Position numbers and translations under genes: made by a program. Positions 1 through 7,407 of a DNA stretch of 9,338 nucleotides are shown here, piece by piece. Under the pieces are notes generated by a model. That model worked only from the letters and a program-made list of their open reading frames with translations, was not told the origin of the DNA and did no database searches. Within the stretch, counting starts at the first letter, position 1. The number at the start of each line of letters is the position of its first letter. The DNA comes from Bacteroidota bacterium. Lineage in GTDB: Bacteria > Bacteroidota > Bacteroidia > Bacteroidales > Paludibacteraceae. Location of the stretch: the NCBI GenBank assembly GCA_017860335.1, contig JAFNAU010000214.1, forward strand, positions 1 through 9,338, in the 5' to 3' direction.

Positions 1-1
1 A

Positions 2-2143
2 GCCCGTTTGTCGCAGGCTTCAATGTCATTTGCCAATTCAATGTATTCAATGAGTAATAAGGTTCATTCGGTTTCTTTGGACTTGAACAGCCGTTTGTCC
101 GACAACTTATCAAATCAACTTTTAGCAACATTCTCAAAGCTCGACGATGTGCGCGGCTCTAATTCAGACGAATTTCCTTTTATTGACATTTTGAAATTAA
201 AAGAGGATCCAACCGGTTGGGATAAACCTGTACAACAGTCCTATATGTCATTGGGCTATGAACTTTTCACCTGGAATAATGCTGTTCACAATAATGTATT
301 GAATGTTAAAGATGAATTGACATATTATTTGGGAAATCACAAAATCGTAGGAGGTCTCGCATATGAATATAAAATGGCAGATAATGCCTATATGCGTAAT
401 GGTACAGGTTATTACCGTTACAAAAGTCTTGACGACTTCCTAAACGAAGCTGCTCCTGAAATTGTGAACTTAACTTATGGCTATGGTGGAGAGAGCAATC
501 CTGCAGCACGTGTAAGAACAAGCAAACTTGGAATTTACGGCCAGGATGACTGGAGTGTGAACGACAAATTAAAACTTTCGTATGGACTTCGTATCGATGG
601 ACTTTTCTTCAATAATAATGATTTGATAACAAACAATGCTATTTTGGCTCTTGATTATTCCGGCCGTAATATTGATACAGGGAAATGGCCTGCAACCAAT
701 ATCATATTTTCTCCCCGCATTGGTTTTGTATGGGATACATTTGGTGATAAGAGTCTGAAAGTTCGTGGAGGCACCGGTCTTTTCTCTGGTAATTTACCGC
801 TTGTATTCTTTACCAATATGCCTACGAACAGTGGAATGGTTCAGTATCAGGCACAAATTAGTGGTAAAACTAAGGTTTTTAATGGCTATTCAGGTGCATA
901 CACTACTGATGATAAAGGAAATAAGTTTATTGATATGTCACAGTTTGCAGGTGGTCTGATAGTTGATGCCAACGGCAAAGCGACAACTGCTGCATTGCTC
1001 GAAAAATTGACATCTTTAGGTTTTCCTACAGCCATTTCACCCGAAGACGGAACTGTTCCTACTGGTGGTATTTCTGCTGTAGATCCAAACTTCAAAATGC
1101 CGGAAGTGTGGAAAACATCACTTGCTGTTGACTACGCGTTTAAAACATCTTTTCCATTCTCTGTATCAGTAGAAGGAATCTTCAACAAAACTATCAACGG
1201 TGTTTCTATTTCAGACTGGAGTATCCCGTCGGTTGGTGGTTTCGCCCGTTTCAATGGTGTTGACAATCGTCCGGTATATTCCGCGGGTTATCGTGTCGGT
1301 ACAAAGGCATTTGTGCTGGAAAACACAAGCCGCGGTTATGGCTGGTCAGGCAACATCACTTGCAATGCTCAACCTACAAAATGGCTTAGCATGATGGCTG
1401 CCTATACACACACTGTAGCTAAAGATGTAACCGGAATGCCCGGATCAAATGCGGAATCTGCATTTACATACGTTCCTACGGTAGAAGGACCTAACCACAT
1501 TAAATTGCACAATTCTCAGTATAACACGCCCGATCGTTTGGTGGCTTCACTTACAGCCAACGACAAGAGTGGCAATCATTATAGCCTTATCTATGAAGGG
1601 TGGCTCGGTGGGGCAAACTACTCATTTATGACCGTTAACGATATGAATGGCGACGGTTACAACTACGATGCAATCTATGTGCCAACAGATGACGAAGTTG
1701 CTAATAATCAATTCCGATTTGTTTCTGAAAGCGATAAAACTCGCTTTATGGATTATGTTCATGCCAATGACTATTTGAAAAACCAACAAGGCAAATATGC
1801 GGAAGCCTATAGCGTTTACTCTCCCTGGGTACACCGCATTGACTTTAGCTACAAACACGATTTTGCTCTGAATTCAGGCAATAGCTTACATAAACTACAA
1901 CTTAGCTTAGATGTAAAGAACGTAATGAACTTGTTCAACTCCAGCTGGGGTGTAGCTAAATATCTGAACTCAGCAATTGGTTCGGAAGCTCGTATCCTTA
2001 AATATGAAGGTGTTGATGCTGAAGGATTTGCAACATTCTCGACTCCCTCTTCTGTTAACGGTAACACGCAAACGTTCACACCAAGCTATTCTTTGGGTCA
2101 ATGCTGGTATGCTTCAATTGGTATCAAGTATATGTTCAACTAA
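2..2143 (+). CDS. Oar-like TonB-dependent outer-membrane receptor, C-terminal barrel (5' partial)
   Basis: The frame is open from base 2, so the start, signal peptide, regulatory-like domain and plug lie upstream of the window; the TTG at 8 is not a credible start. About 714 residues of barrel are visible. Alternating aromatic beta-strands, the segment around 535-600 (GIYGQDDWSVNDKLKLSYGL), the SPRIGFVWD strand near 711-735, and RGGTGLFSG followed by a TNMPTNSGM loop at 764-840 are characteristic of Oar-like receptors with a carboxypeptidase-regulatory-like N-terminus. Near the end, the PWVHRIDFSYKHDF and LQLSLDVKNVMNLFNSSWG strands also fit that family. The last strand ends in YMFN, so the usual terminal aromatic is one residue from the end. 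The protein would sit in the outer membrane and import a large ligand using TonB energy; the ligand cannot be inferred. It is probably cotranscribed with the lipoprotein 16 nt downstream. The frame is intact throughout, unlike the receptor at 7437. Confidence 0.9.
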   Translation, partial: ARLSQASMSFANSMYSMSNKVHSVSLDLNSRLSDNLSNQLLATFSKLDDVRGSNSDEFPFIDILKLKEDPTGWDKPVQQSYMSLGYELFTWNNAVHNNVLNVKDELTYYLGNHKIVGGLAYEYKMADNAYMRNGTGYYRYKSLDDFLNEAAPEIVNLTYGYGGESNPAARVRTSKLGIYGQDDWSVNDKLKLSYGLRIDGLFFNNNDLITNNAILALDYSGRNIDTGKWPATNIIFSPRIGFVWDTFGDKSLKVRGGTGLFSGNLPLVFFTNMPTNSGMVQYQAQISGKTKVFNGYSGAYTTDDKGNKFIDMSQFAGGLIVDANGKATTAALLEKLTSLGFPTAISPEDGTVPTGGISAVDPNFKMPEVWKTSLAVDYAFKTSFPFSVSVEGIFNKTINGVSISDWSIPSVGGFARFNGVDNRPVYSAGYRVGTKAFVLENTSRGYGWSGNITCNAQPTKWLSMMAAYTHTVAKDVTGMPGSNAESAFTYVPTVEGPNHIKLHNSQYNTPDRLVASLTANDKSGNHYSLIYEGWLGGANYSFMTVNDMNGDGYNYDAIYVPTDDEVANNQFRFVSESDKTRFMDYVHANDYLKNQQGKYAEAYSVYSPWVHRIDFSYKHDFALNSGNSLHKLQLSLDVKNVMNLFNSSWGVAKYLNSAIGSEARILKYEGVDAEGFATFSTPSSVNGNTQTFTPSYSLGQCWYASIGIKYMFN

Positions 2144-2159
2144 TTAAAAATAAGAAAAT

Positions 2160-3680
2160 ATGAAATTTAAATATTTATTTCCAGTATTCGTTGCAATACT
2201 TGCCCTGATGACAAGCTGTAACGATGAAAAAAATGTAACCTTGCTCGATGAAATTCAGGTTTCGTCTTCCTACGTAGCAATTCCAGTGACAGGTGATTCA
2301 GAAACAATTACAATAACAGCTAAGCAGGACTGGGCAGTAGACACTGCTGCTTTAAGTAAAAGTAAAGTTAAATGGTTAGTAATTTCAAAAATTTCCGGGA
2401 ATTCCGGAGAATCTGAAATTACATTCAGTGCGCCAGCTACTCTGAATGGACGTTCTGCAGAAGTTTTAATTAATTGCGGTGGCGTTACTCAGAAAATTAA
2501 TGTTATCCAGGGTTTACCTAAAGTATCTTCTGCAACTGCTGCAGAAATAAATGGAAGTACAGGAATAGACGGCAAACTTTATCAGGTTTCAGGCGTTGCA
2601 ACCAAAATAGAAAACACTATTTATGGTAACTGGTATTTAACTGATAAAACAGGAACAGTTTATATTTACGGAACTCTTGATGCAAAAGGTCAGACAAAAA
2701 ACTTTGCAAGTTTAGGAATTGATGTGGGTGATGAAGTTACTGTTGAGGGACCAAGAACAACTTATAATACAACAATAGAATTAGTCAATGTAACGGTTGT
2801 CAAAATCAATAAATCACTTATCAAAGTAGATTCTGTTAAAAACGCGGCTCTACCTGTTGAAGGTGGTGAATTTACGGCATACCTTAAATATAAAGGACAA
2901 GGTGTATCTGTTGAAATTCCTGAAGATGCTAAGTCCTGGTTGTCAATCTCGTCTATACAGTCAACTGGAACTAAATCTGTTATAAAATTCAAAGCAGCTG
3001 CAAATACCGGTGGAGATCGCAGTACTACCATCACATTCCGAACCACAGACGGCTCAAAAGAATCTTCCGTGCCGACAACGCTTAGCCAAAAAGGCGCCAT
3101 TGTAAATGCTTCCATTTCTGAATTTCTCGCTGCTCCGGTCGGTAATATCTCATATCGTCTGAAAGGTGTTATCACTTCGATTGCCAATGCTACATATGGC
3201 AACTTATACCTGAGAGATTTCTCTGGAGAAACCTACGTGTATGGGATAAAAGATTTTGCTACAAAGGGTCTGAAAGTAGGAGATATCATCACCATTGTCG
3301 GCAAACGTGCAGAATATAAAGGTACTCCTCAAGTGGGTTCTGCCATTTTGGAGAGTTTTATTCCTGTAACTGCAGCAACCATTGCAGAAATGTTAACAAA
3401 GCCTGATGATCCTAATACTTACTTTAAGGTTAGTGGCGTAATTACAAATATTGCAACAGGTGATTATGGAAATCTTACCATTACGGATGGTACAAATACA
3501 CTTTATTCGTATGGTTGCTATCCCGGATATGGTGCAACGGGTGACTTTAGAAAAGGTTTGATTGCAGCAAAAGGTATTAAAGTAGGTGATACCATCACTA
3601 TTATTGGACCAAAAGGTTCTAAAAACAGTGTACCGCAAATTTCAAATGGTTTTTATTTTAGTCACGTAAGTGCACAATAA
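2160..3680 (+). CDS. Surface lipoprotein with BACON-OB-BACON-OB-OB architecture
   Basis: This 506-residue protein starts with a lipoprotein signal peptide: a basic start, a hydrophobic core at residues 5-17 and a lipobox ending at Cys20. The acidic residues after the cysteine (CNDEK) resemble the Bacteroidota lipoprotein export signal, so surface display is likely. Domains read in order: a BACON-like beta-sandwich (about 31-118, with W72 and a final INVIQG strand), an OB-fold-like domain (122-216), a second BACON-like domain (220-312), and two more OB-fold-like domains (315-400, 402-502). The OB units share a pattern of (V/K)GVxTxI, YGNxYLxD, YxYG, VGD and a G(P/K)R or GPK turn. No enzyme domain or catalytic motif is visible, so it is probably a binding protein. 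The ATG is 16 nt after the receptor stop with an A-rich leader and no Shine-Dalgarno sequence, and a terminator follows, so it is the last gene of that operon. Domain assignments come from recognised patterns; the ligand is unknown. Confidence 0.85.
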   Translation: MKFKYLFPVFVAILALMTSCNDEKNVTLLDEIQVSSSYVAIPVTGDSETITITAKQDWAVDTAALSKSKVKWLVISKISGNSGESEITFSAPATLNGRSAEVLINCGGVTQKINVIQGLPKVSSATAAEINGSTGIDGKLYQVSGVATKIENTIYGNWYLTDKTGTVYIYGTLDAKGQTKNFASLGIDVGDEVTVEGPRTTYNTTIELVNVTVVKINKSLIKVDSVKNAALPVEGGEFTAYLKYKGQGVSVEIPEDAKSWLSISSIQSTGTKSVIKFKAAANTGGDRSTTITFRTTDGSKESSVPTTLSQKGAIVNASISEFLAAPVGNISYRLKGVITSIANATYGNLYLRDFSGETYVYGIKDFATKGLKVGDIITIVGKRAEYKGTPQVGSAILESFIPVTAATIAEMLTKPDDPNTYFKVSGVITNIATGDYGNLTITDGTNTLYSYGCYPGYGATGDFRKGLIAAKGIKVGDTITIIGPKGSKNSVPQISNGFYFSHVSAQ

Positions 3681-3706
3681 TTGCCAAGAAATATAAACTC
3701 TCACAG

Positions 3707-3738
3707 AAAACCGCTTCTTCATCTGAAGCGGTTTTTTT
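3707..3738 (+). terminator. Intrinsic terminator after the lipoprotein gene
   Basis: A 7-bp GC-rich stem, CCGCTTC (3711-3717) with GAAGCGG (3725-3731), encloses a 7-nt loop. It extends by four A-U pairs (AAAA 3707-3710 with the first Ts) and runs into seven Ts at 3732-3738. It lies 26 nt after the lipoprotein stop and ends the receptor-lipoprotein transcript. Confidence 0.9.
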
Positions 3739-3771
3739 ATTGTACACAATTAAATTTGACGCGAATTTCAC

Positions 3772-3779
3772 TATCTTTG
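3772..3779 (+). promoter_or_regulatory. Candidate Bacteroidota -7 promoter element for the FAD dehydrogenase gene
   Basis: TATCTTTG matches the Bacteroidota primary-sigma -7 consensus TAnnTTTG exactly. It sits between the terminator and the inferred original start ATG 3808, giving an expected 5' leader of roughly 20 nt. A TTTG occurs at 3755-3758, but its spacing of 13 nt is shorter than normal for a -33 box, so only the -7 half is well supported. Confidence 0.5.
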
Positions 3780-3807
3780 TGAAATAATAGGCAATACATT
3801 TAAATAT

Positions 3808-3991
3808 ATGCGTAAAGAATTTCAAAGTAGCAGAAAATGCTGAAATAGAACCCGACAGAATATCACTGATCCGTATTCTGAGAAAATCGATCGATGCCCG
3901 TACCACTTTCCCTAAAATCAATGTTGCCGTTGAAGTTTTCTGGGACGAAAATCCACCAGAAAAATACGAAGTTCATATTGATTATGGATAC
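3808..3991 (+). pseudogene. Frameshifted N-terminal part of the FAD-dependent dehydrogenase gene
   Basis: ATG 3808 opens a frame reading MRKEFQ, the way family members begin, but it hits TGA at 3841-3843. The +1 frame, open from 3791 and continuous with the main ORF, reads VAENAEIEPDRIS from 3827 and then LIRILRKSIDAR and INVAVEVFW up to 3991. That matches the family N-terminal domain, including the conserved KRSIDAR-type motif. From memory of homologues, about 16 residues normally lie between the MRKEFQ-like start and the VAEN-like segment. The simplest reading is a deletion of roughly 50 bp, not a multiple of three, at about 3821-3827. The +1 frame has no ATG before the main ORF, so as sequenced this domain would not be translated from its normal start. 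The family comparison is recalled, not computed. Confidence 0.7.
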
Positions 3992-5227
3992 GTGGGCGAT
4001 AAACCTGCCGTGCTGGTTATTGGTGCTGGTCCGGCCGGACTTTTTGCCGCGCTAAAGCTCATTCGGTTGGGTATAAAACCTGTTTTGGTTGAAAGAGGAA
4101 AAGAAGCGCGTCTGCGAAAACTGGATATTGCTCAACTGAACCGCAATAAAAGCATTAATAACGAATCAAACTACTGCTTTGGTGAAGGTGGTGCTGGTAC
4201 ATTCTCGGATGGTAAACTTTACACACGTTCGAAAAAGAAGGGTAATATTAAGGATGTTCTCGATACTTTTTACTTTCACGGTGCAGATGAACATATACTC
4301 TATGAAGCTCATCCACATATCGGTTCTGATAATTTACCTCTGGTTGTTGAGAATATGCGAAAAACCATCCTCAGTTGCGGTGGAGAATTTTATTTCGAAA
4401 AAAGACTGGAGGAATTGATTGTTGAAAATGACAGGATTACCGGAGCAAAAATATCCGGTGATGAAGTTCTGAAAGCTGATGCGTTGATTTTAGCTACCGG
4501 ACACTCTGCTCACGATATCTATGAAATGCTTTACCGTCAGGGAGTGGAGCTGGAAAGCAAAGGTTTCGCGATGGGTGTCAGGGTAGAACACCCTCAGTCG
4601 TTGATTGACAACATACAATATCACACAGTGAAAAAAAATGACTATTTGCCAGCAGCTTCTTACGCATTGGTCGAACAAGTCAACGGACGTGGAGTATATT
4701 CTTTTTGTATGTGTCCCGGAGGGCATATTGTTCCGGCAGGGACGATCGAAGAAAGCATTGTTGTCAACGGGATGTCGGCTTCAAAACGTAATTCTCCATA
4801 CGCCAATTCAGGTATAGTTGTCGAAATTCATCCCGATGACATTCCGCAGGAATTTCAGCAATACGGTGTCCTTGCCGGACTAAAATTTCAACAATATGTG
4901 GAAAATCTGGCTTACAGAAATAACGGAGGAAAAGGATTTACGGCACCAGCACAACGTTTGGAAGATTTTGTGAAAGGCAAACTATCGGCTGATCTTCCTG
5001 AATGCTCGTATCTTCCCGGATTGGTATCGTCACCATTGCATTTTTGGTTACCTGACATGATAAGTAGTCGTTTACGGGAGGCATTTAAGAAGTTTGATCG
5101 TAAGATGCACGGTTACCTGACCAACAAAGCAGTGGTAGTAGGAGTGGAAACACGTTCCTCGTCGCCGGTGCGAATTCCCCGCGATCCCGAAACACTGCAA
5201 AAGTGTCTGAATATCTTCAGAAATTGA
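3992..5227 (+). CDS. FAD-dependent dehydrogenase (COG2509-like), probably truncated at both ends
   Basis: The main open frame encodes 411 residues from GTG 3992. Residues 7-35 form an FAD-binding Rossmann motif (VLVIGAGPAGLFAA, then a strand ending in VERG). Family signatures follow: NYCFGEGGAGTFSDGKLYTR (60-79), AHPHIGSDNLP (106-116), ILATGHSAHD (166-175), GVRVEHP (195-201), FCMCPGG (238-244), VVNGMS (257-262), SSPLHFWLP (346-354) and VGVETRSSSPVRIPRDPETL (383-402). The cytosolic family is a conserved predicted NAD(P)/FAD oxidoreductase of unknown substrate. GTG 3992 is only the first usual start codon in this frame; homology begins upstream at about 3827, so the true protein began further back. 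After TLQ (401-403) the frame ends in an unrelated KCLNIFRN tail. Relatives continue with a GLFPCGEGAGYAGG-like segment that helps bind FAD, and it is absent here. With both ends lost, function is doubtful and this is best treated as a probable pseudogene. It stands alone between a terminator and a sigma operon. Confidence 0.85.
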   Translation: MGDKPAVLVIGAGPAGLFAALKLIRLGIKPVLVERGKEARLRKLDIAQLNRNKSINNESNYCFGEGGAGTFSDGKLYTRSKKKGNIKDVLDTFYFHGADEHILYEAHPHIGSDNLPLVVENMRKTILSCGGEFYFEKRLEELIVENDRITGAKISGDEVLKADALILATGHSAHDIYEMLYRQGVELESKGFAMGVRVEHPQSLIDNIQYHTVKKNDYLPAASYALVEQVNGRGVYSFCMCPGGHIVPAGTIEESIVVNGMSASKRNSPYANSGIVVEIHPDDIPQEFQQYGVLAGLKFQQYVENLAYRNNGGKGFTAPAQRLEDFVKGKLSADLPECSYLPGLVSSPLHFWLPDMISSRLREAFKKFDRKMHGYLTNKAVVVGVETRSSSPVRIPRDPETLQKCLNIFRN

Positions 5228-5232
5228 ATTGA
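5197..5232 (+). pseudogene. Candidate out-of-frame C-terminal tail of the FAD dehydrogenase
   Basis: In the frame starting at 5197 the sequence reads AKVSEYLQKLN followed by TGA at 5230-5232. This looks like the last helix expected after the GIVSAAIDGE(R/N)CA segment of the family. The main frame instead reads KCLNIFRN. This fits loss of about 30 codons between DPETLQ and AKVSEYLQ, possibly between two TGCAA-type repeats. The tail is short and helices of this kind are poorly conserved, so this is suggestive only. Confidence 0.4.
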
Positions 5233-5471
5233 ATAAAGAAATTTAATGTAGAAAACTTAAACTTCAAATATCCACAAAAAATATTTTCTTTGAATTATGA
5301 TAATTGATAAAACAATACAGATTTAAATTGGAAAATATGATTATTTTTGTTGAATAACGAAATAACTTCCTCTGAAAGCTAATTCTGTTAAGGTACTGGA
5401 CTTCTTCCTTGTTTTTTTGGGAGGACACCGTTAGCCACGGTATCTTCATTTGAATCGGCAACATTCTTTTA
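5233..5471. other. AT-rich intergenic region upstream of the sigma factor
   Basis: This is 239 nt of non-coding AT-rich sequence between the dehydrogenase remnant and the sigma gene. I see no convincing terminator for the dehydrogenase. A perfect 5-bp hairpin, ACCGT (5427-5431), loop TAGCC, ACGGT (5437-5441), lies 30 nt before the sigma ATG in the presumed leader; its role is unknown. Confidence 0.5.
5342..5349 (+). promoter_or_regulatory. Candidate -7 promoter element for the sigma/anti-sigma operon
   Basis: TATTTTTG fits TAnnTTTG. No well-spaced TTTG -33 box is present, and such matches are frequent in AT-rich DNA. If used, the leader to ATG 5472 would be about 115 nt. Confidence 0.3.
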
Positions 5472-6071
5472 ATGGACAGCAATCTGCAAAATAATAAGGA
5501 AAGCATTCTGATTCACGCTTTAATAAGTGGTTCGTACGACGCTTTTGATGCAATATATAAAATGTATGCAAAACGCTTGTATGCTTACAGTTATCAGTTT
5601 ACCAAATCGTCGGAAGATGCTGAGGATATTGTGCAGGAAGTATTTATAAACCTGTGGAAAAACCGCGCCACAATTCGCCGGACGGACACCTTGCAATCGC
5701 TTCTTTTTGTAATGGCAAAATACAAGCTGATAAATGCTTACCGCTCAAAAATAAACAGCATTGAAATACACCATGTGCAGGAATTGATGAACGAACTTTC
5801 GGTGGAAGATACGAGCGAGCAGATAGAATACAGCGATTTATTGGGACAATTTATAAAAATATTGTCTAAATTACCCGTTACGCAACAGCGGGTGATCGAA
5901 CTTTCGAGGTTTAAACGCTGGTCGAACAAGGAAATTGCCGAAGCCTTGTCGCTCAGCGAACAAACGGTAAAAAATCAGCTCTCGATAGGACTGAAAACGT
6001 TGCGTAAAAAGTTTCCCGAAGCGATGTTACTTTTTTACCTGTTTGAAAATTTTCATATCTTTTACTTTTAA
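5472..6071 (+). CDS. ECF (sigma-70 family) RNA polymerase sigma factor, Bacteroidota FecI-like type
   Basis: This 199-residue protein has the two-domain ECF layout. Region 2 (about 22-95) shows YxxYAKRLYAYSYQFT, the DAEDIVQEVFINLWKNR core-binding motif (49-65) and a helix ending in NAYRSK (88-93). A linker (96-124) leads into region 4 (126-182) with LPVTQQRVIELSRF and a helix-turn-helix over WSNKEIAEALSLSEQTVKNQ (150-169). The short hydrophobic C-terminal tail is common in Bacteroidota ECFs. It would direct RNA polymerase to a small regulon, most likely the receptor operon starting at 7437. The ATG has an A/T-rich leader without a Shine-Dalgarno sequence. The FecR-type anti-sigma gene follows after 46 nt, which fits cotranscription and one-to-one pairing. 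The frame is intact, with no missing conserved segment. Confidence 0.93.
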   Translation: MDSNLQNNKESILIHALISGSYDAFDAIYKMYAKRLYAYSYQFTKSSEDAEDIVQEVFINLWKNRATIRRTDTLQSLLFVMAKYKLINAYRSKINSIEIHHVQELMNELSVEDTSEQIEYSDLLGQFIKILSKLPVTQQRVIELSRFKRWSNKEIAEALSLSEQTVKNQLSIGLKTLRKKFPEAMLLFYLFENFHIFYF

Positions 6072-6117
6072 TGGTACTTTTTTAGTTTCCAATTGTCTTA
6101 TATTAAAACGAAATTGT

Positions 6118-7092
6118 GTGGACGAACTACAAGATAAATATAAAAAAGATACTTTGGCTTTAGACGAGTTTGTATTGCTGAGAGACAAAGTGAATGCTCT
6201 GACCGACGAACAACTTGCAAAACAGTTGTTTGAAGACTGGATTCAGAGTGATATTGATACTTCTCAGGTCGATTCAGACCGCATCCATGCACTGAAAGAA
6301 AAAATTGATATTTCCATCGGGCGAAATTCCAACCGTAAATCAATAACGCTCGGGCGCATCGGTCGTATTGCGGCTGCCGTGTTGCTACCTTTTTTTATTT
6401 TATCCACCCTTTATTTTTATAACCAAACCCGTTTAATTGATTCCGAAGAGATGATTGTGACTACCGGCGTTGGGGAGCGTGCAAACATAACTTTGCCTGA
6501 TGGAACCAATGTATCGTTAAACTCTCAATCAAGATTGGCTTATTTGCCGAAAGAATTTAACAAAAAACAGCGTGAAATCACTTTCAAGGGTGAAGCCTAT
6601 TTTCAGGTGCATAAAAATGCTGAATGCCCGTTTCTGATTAATGCTAAAGGGCTTAACATAAAAGTATTAGGTACCGTTTTCAATCTTCATGTGCGAGATA
6701 ATGAAACGTCTGCCAGTTTGGCATTAGAAGAAGGCAGCGTATTGTTTTCGTCTGAAAAAACCAATAAAAATGTGACCCTTGAAGTGGGAAATATGGCTGT
6801 TCTTGACCAAAAAACCGGAGATATTACGGTGGTTCGTCTGAAAAATATTGAGAATGCGGCAGCCTGGAAAGCGGGATATTTAAAATTTGAAGAAACCGAA
6901 TTATCAGAAGTGATAAATAATGTAGAGTCAAGCTACGGAGTGAGTATTGAAATTGACAAGGAGTCGCTTTCCGACTTATTTTCCGGAACATTGCCGTCAA
7001 ATAACCTGAATGAGGCATTGCTTATTCTCGAAGAATCATACCATCTTAAAAGGAGTACAACTGGGAACAAGATCTTATTAAAGCAAGAATAA
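6118..7092 (+). CDS. FecR-type anti-sigma factor, inner-membrane
   Basis: I place the start at GTG 6118, giving 324 residues beginning DELQDKYKKDTLALDEF, a typical amphipathic cytoplasmic anti-sigma domain (1-75). The frame is open further upstream to a TTG at 6043 inside the sigma gene, but that extra sequence does not resemble FecR proteins. One transmembrane helix lies at about 82-102 (IGRIAAAVLLPFFILSTLYFY). The periplasmic FecR domain (about 112-211) shows VGERANITLPDGTNVSLNS, FKGEAYFQV and VLGTVFNL. The C-terminal STN-like domain (about 253-322; DUF4974 type) shows YLKFEETELSEVINNVE and ends in GNKILLK. The protein should bind the sigma factor in the cytoplasm and receive the signal from the receptor's STN domain in the periplasm. 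The 46-nt gap to the sigma gene and the receptor downstream give the usual sigma-FecR-receptor order. All domains appear complete. Confidence 0.9.
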   Translation: MDELQDKYKKDTLALDEFVLLRDKVNALTDEQLAKQLFEDWIQSDIDTSQVDSDRIHALKEKIDISIGRNSNRKSITLGRIGRIAAAVLLPFFILSTLYFYNQTRLIDSEEMIVTTGVGERANITLPDGTNVSLNSQSRLAYLPKEFNKKQREITFKGEAYFQVHKNAECPFLINAKGLNIKVLGTVFNLHVRDNETSASLALEEGSVLFSSEKTNKNVTLEVGNMAVLDQKTGDITVVRLKNIENAAAWKAGYLKFEETELSEVINNVESSYGVSIEIDKESLSDLFSGTLPSNNLNEALLILEESYHLKRSTTGNKILLKQE

Positions 7093-7231
7093 CCGATTCA
7101 TCTTTATACTCATTTTGGAATTTTTCATATCGATGTAAATGCACATTCAACAACGTTTTGCATTATACATATTTCCACCCCGCGATAAATCCCTGTATCA
7201 TAGAGTTATACGCCTGAATAATAAATCTACC

Positions 7232-7249
7232 GAAAGCAGTTGCTTTTTT
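7232..7249 (+). terminator. Possible weak terminator of the sigma/anti-sigma transcript
   Basis: GAAAGC (7232-7237), loop AGTT, and GCTTTT (7242-7247; one G-U pair) form a short stem that merges into six Ts at 7244-7249. The stem is weak, so termination may be partial. It is the best candidate between the anti-sigma and receptor genes. Confidence 0.35.
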
Positions 7250-7315
7250 CAACAGTATCCCATTTTCTCTTAATTCAAAAAAAATCATATTTCTTCGGTA
7301 CTTTTAATGTTAAAA

Positions 7316-7339
7316 ACTGTCTTTTCTTTAAGAGACAGT
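7316..7339. repeat. Inverted repeat upstream of the receptor promoter
   Basis: ACTGTCT (7316-7322) and AGACAGT (7333-7339) are exact inverted copies. Pairing continues inward through one G-U and two A-U pairs, giving a 10-bp stem with a 4-nt CTTT loop. It ends about 40 nt before the candidate -7 element. It could be an operator, or a hairpin that terminates transcription on the - strand, where TTTTT follows it, although no - strand gene is present. Confidence 0.55.
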
Positions 7340-7378
7340 AAAAACGTTTTCTTGATAAACAATATTTAGTATTAACTT

Positions 7379-7386
7379 TAAATTTG
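7379..7386 (+). promoter_or_regulatory. Candidate promoter element of the SusC-like receptor operon
   Basis: TAAATTTG fits the TAnnTTTG -7 consensus and lies 50 nt before the receptor ATG. A well-spaced TTTG is missing; TTG at 7352-7354 is about 24 nt away. The poor -33 half would be natural if the ECF sigma encoded upstream drives this gene, but its recognition sequence is unknown. Confidence 0.35.
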
Positions 7387-7391
7387 GTTAC

Positions 7392-7407
7392 GTGGAAAGA
7401 GTTCCAC
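7392..7407 (+). promoter_or_regulatory. Perfect hairpin in the receptor 5' leader
   Basis: GTGGAA (7392-7397) and TTCCAC (7402-7407) pair perfectly across an AGAG loop, 29 nt before ATG 7437. If transcription starts just after the -7 element, the hairpin would sit at the very 5' end of the mRNA, where it could protect the transcript or affect translation. As DNA it could also be an operator. Confidence 0.45.

Noticed and set aside
2762..3202. 146-residue open frame on the - strand
   Set aside because: It is fully antisense to the intact lipoprotein gene, has no recognisable domain and no promoter or leader; it is a shadow frame.
2160..3680. Lipoprotein as a secreted nuclease
   Set aside because: OB-like domains often accompany Bacteroidota extracellular nucleases, but no catalytic domain or motif is present in this protein.
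3658..3921. 87-residue - strand frame over the terminator and dehydrogenase start
   Set aside because: It crosses a strong + strand terminator and is antisense to the family-like IRILRKSIDAR coding sequence; its own sequence shows no family signal.
5390..5418. Terminator formed by AAGG/CCTT before a T-run
   Set aside because: A 4-bp stem with a 13-nt loop is too weak to call, despite seven Ts at 5412-5418.
6043..6117. TTG 6043 as the anti-sigma start, overlapping the sigma gene
   Set aside because: The extra 25 residues do not look like a FecR N-terminus, while GTG 6118 gives a normal anti-sigma start.
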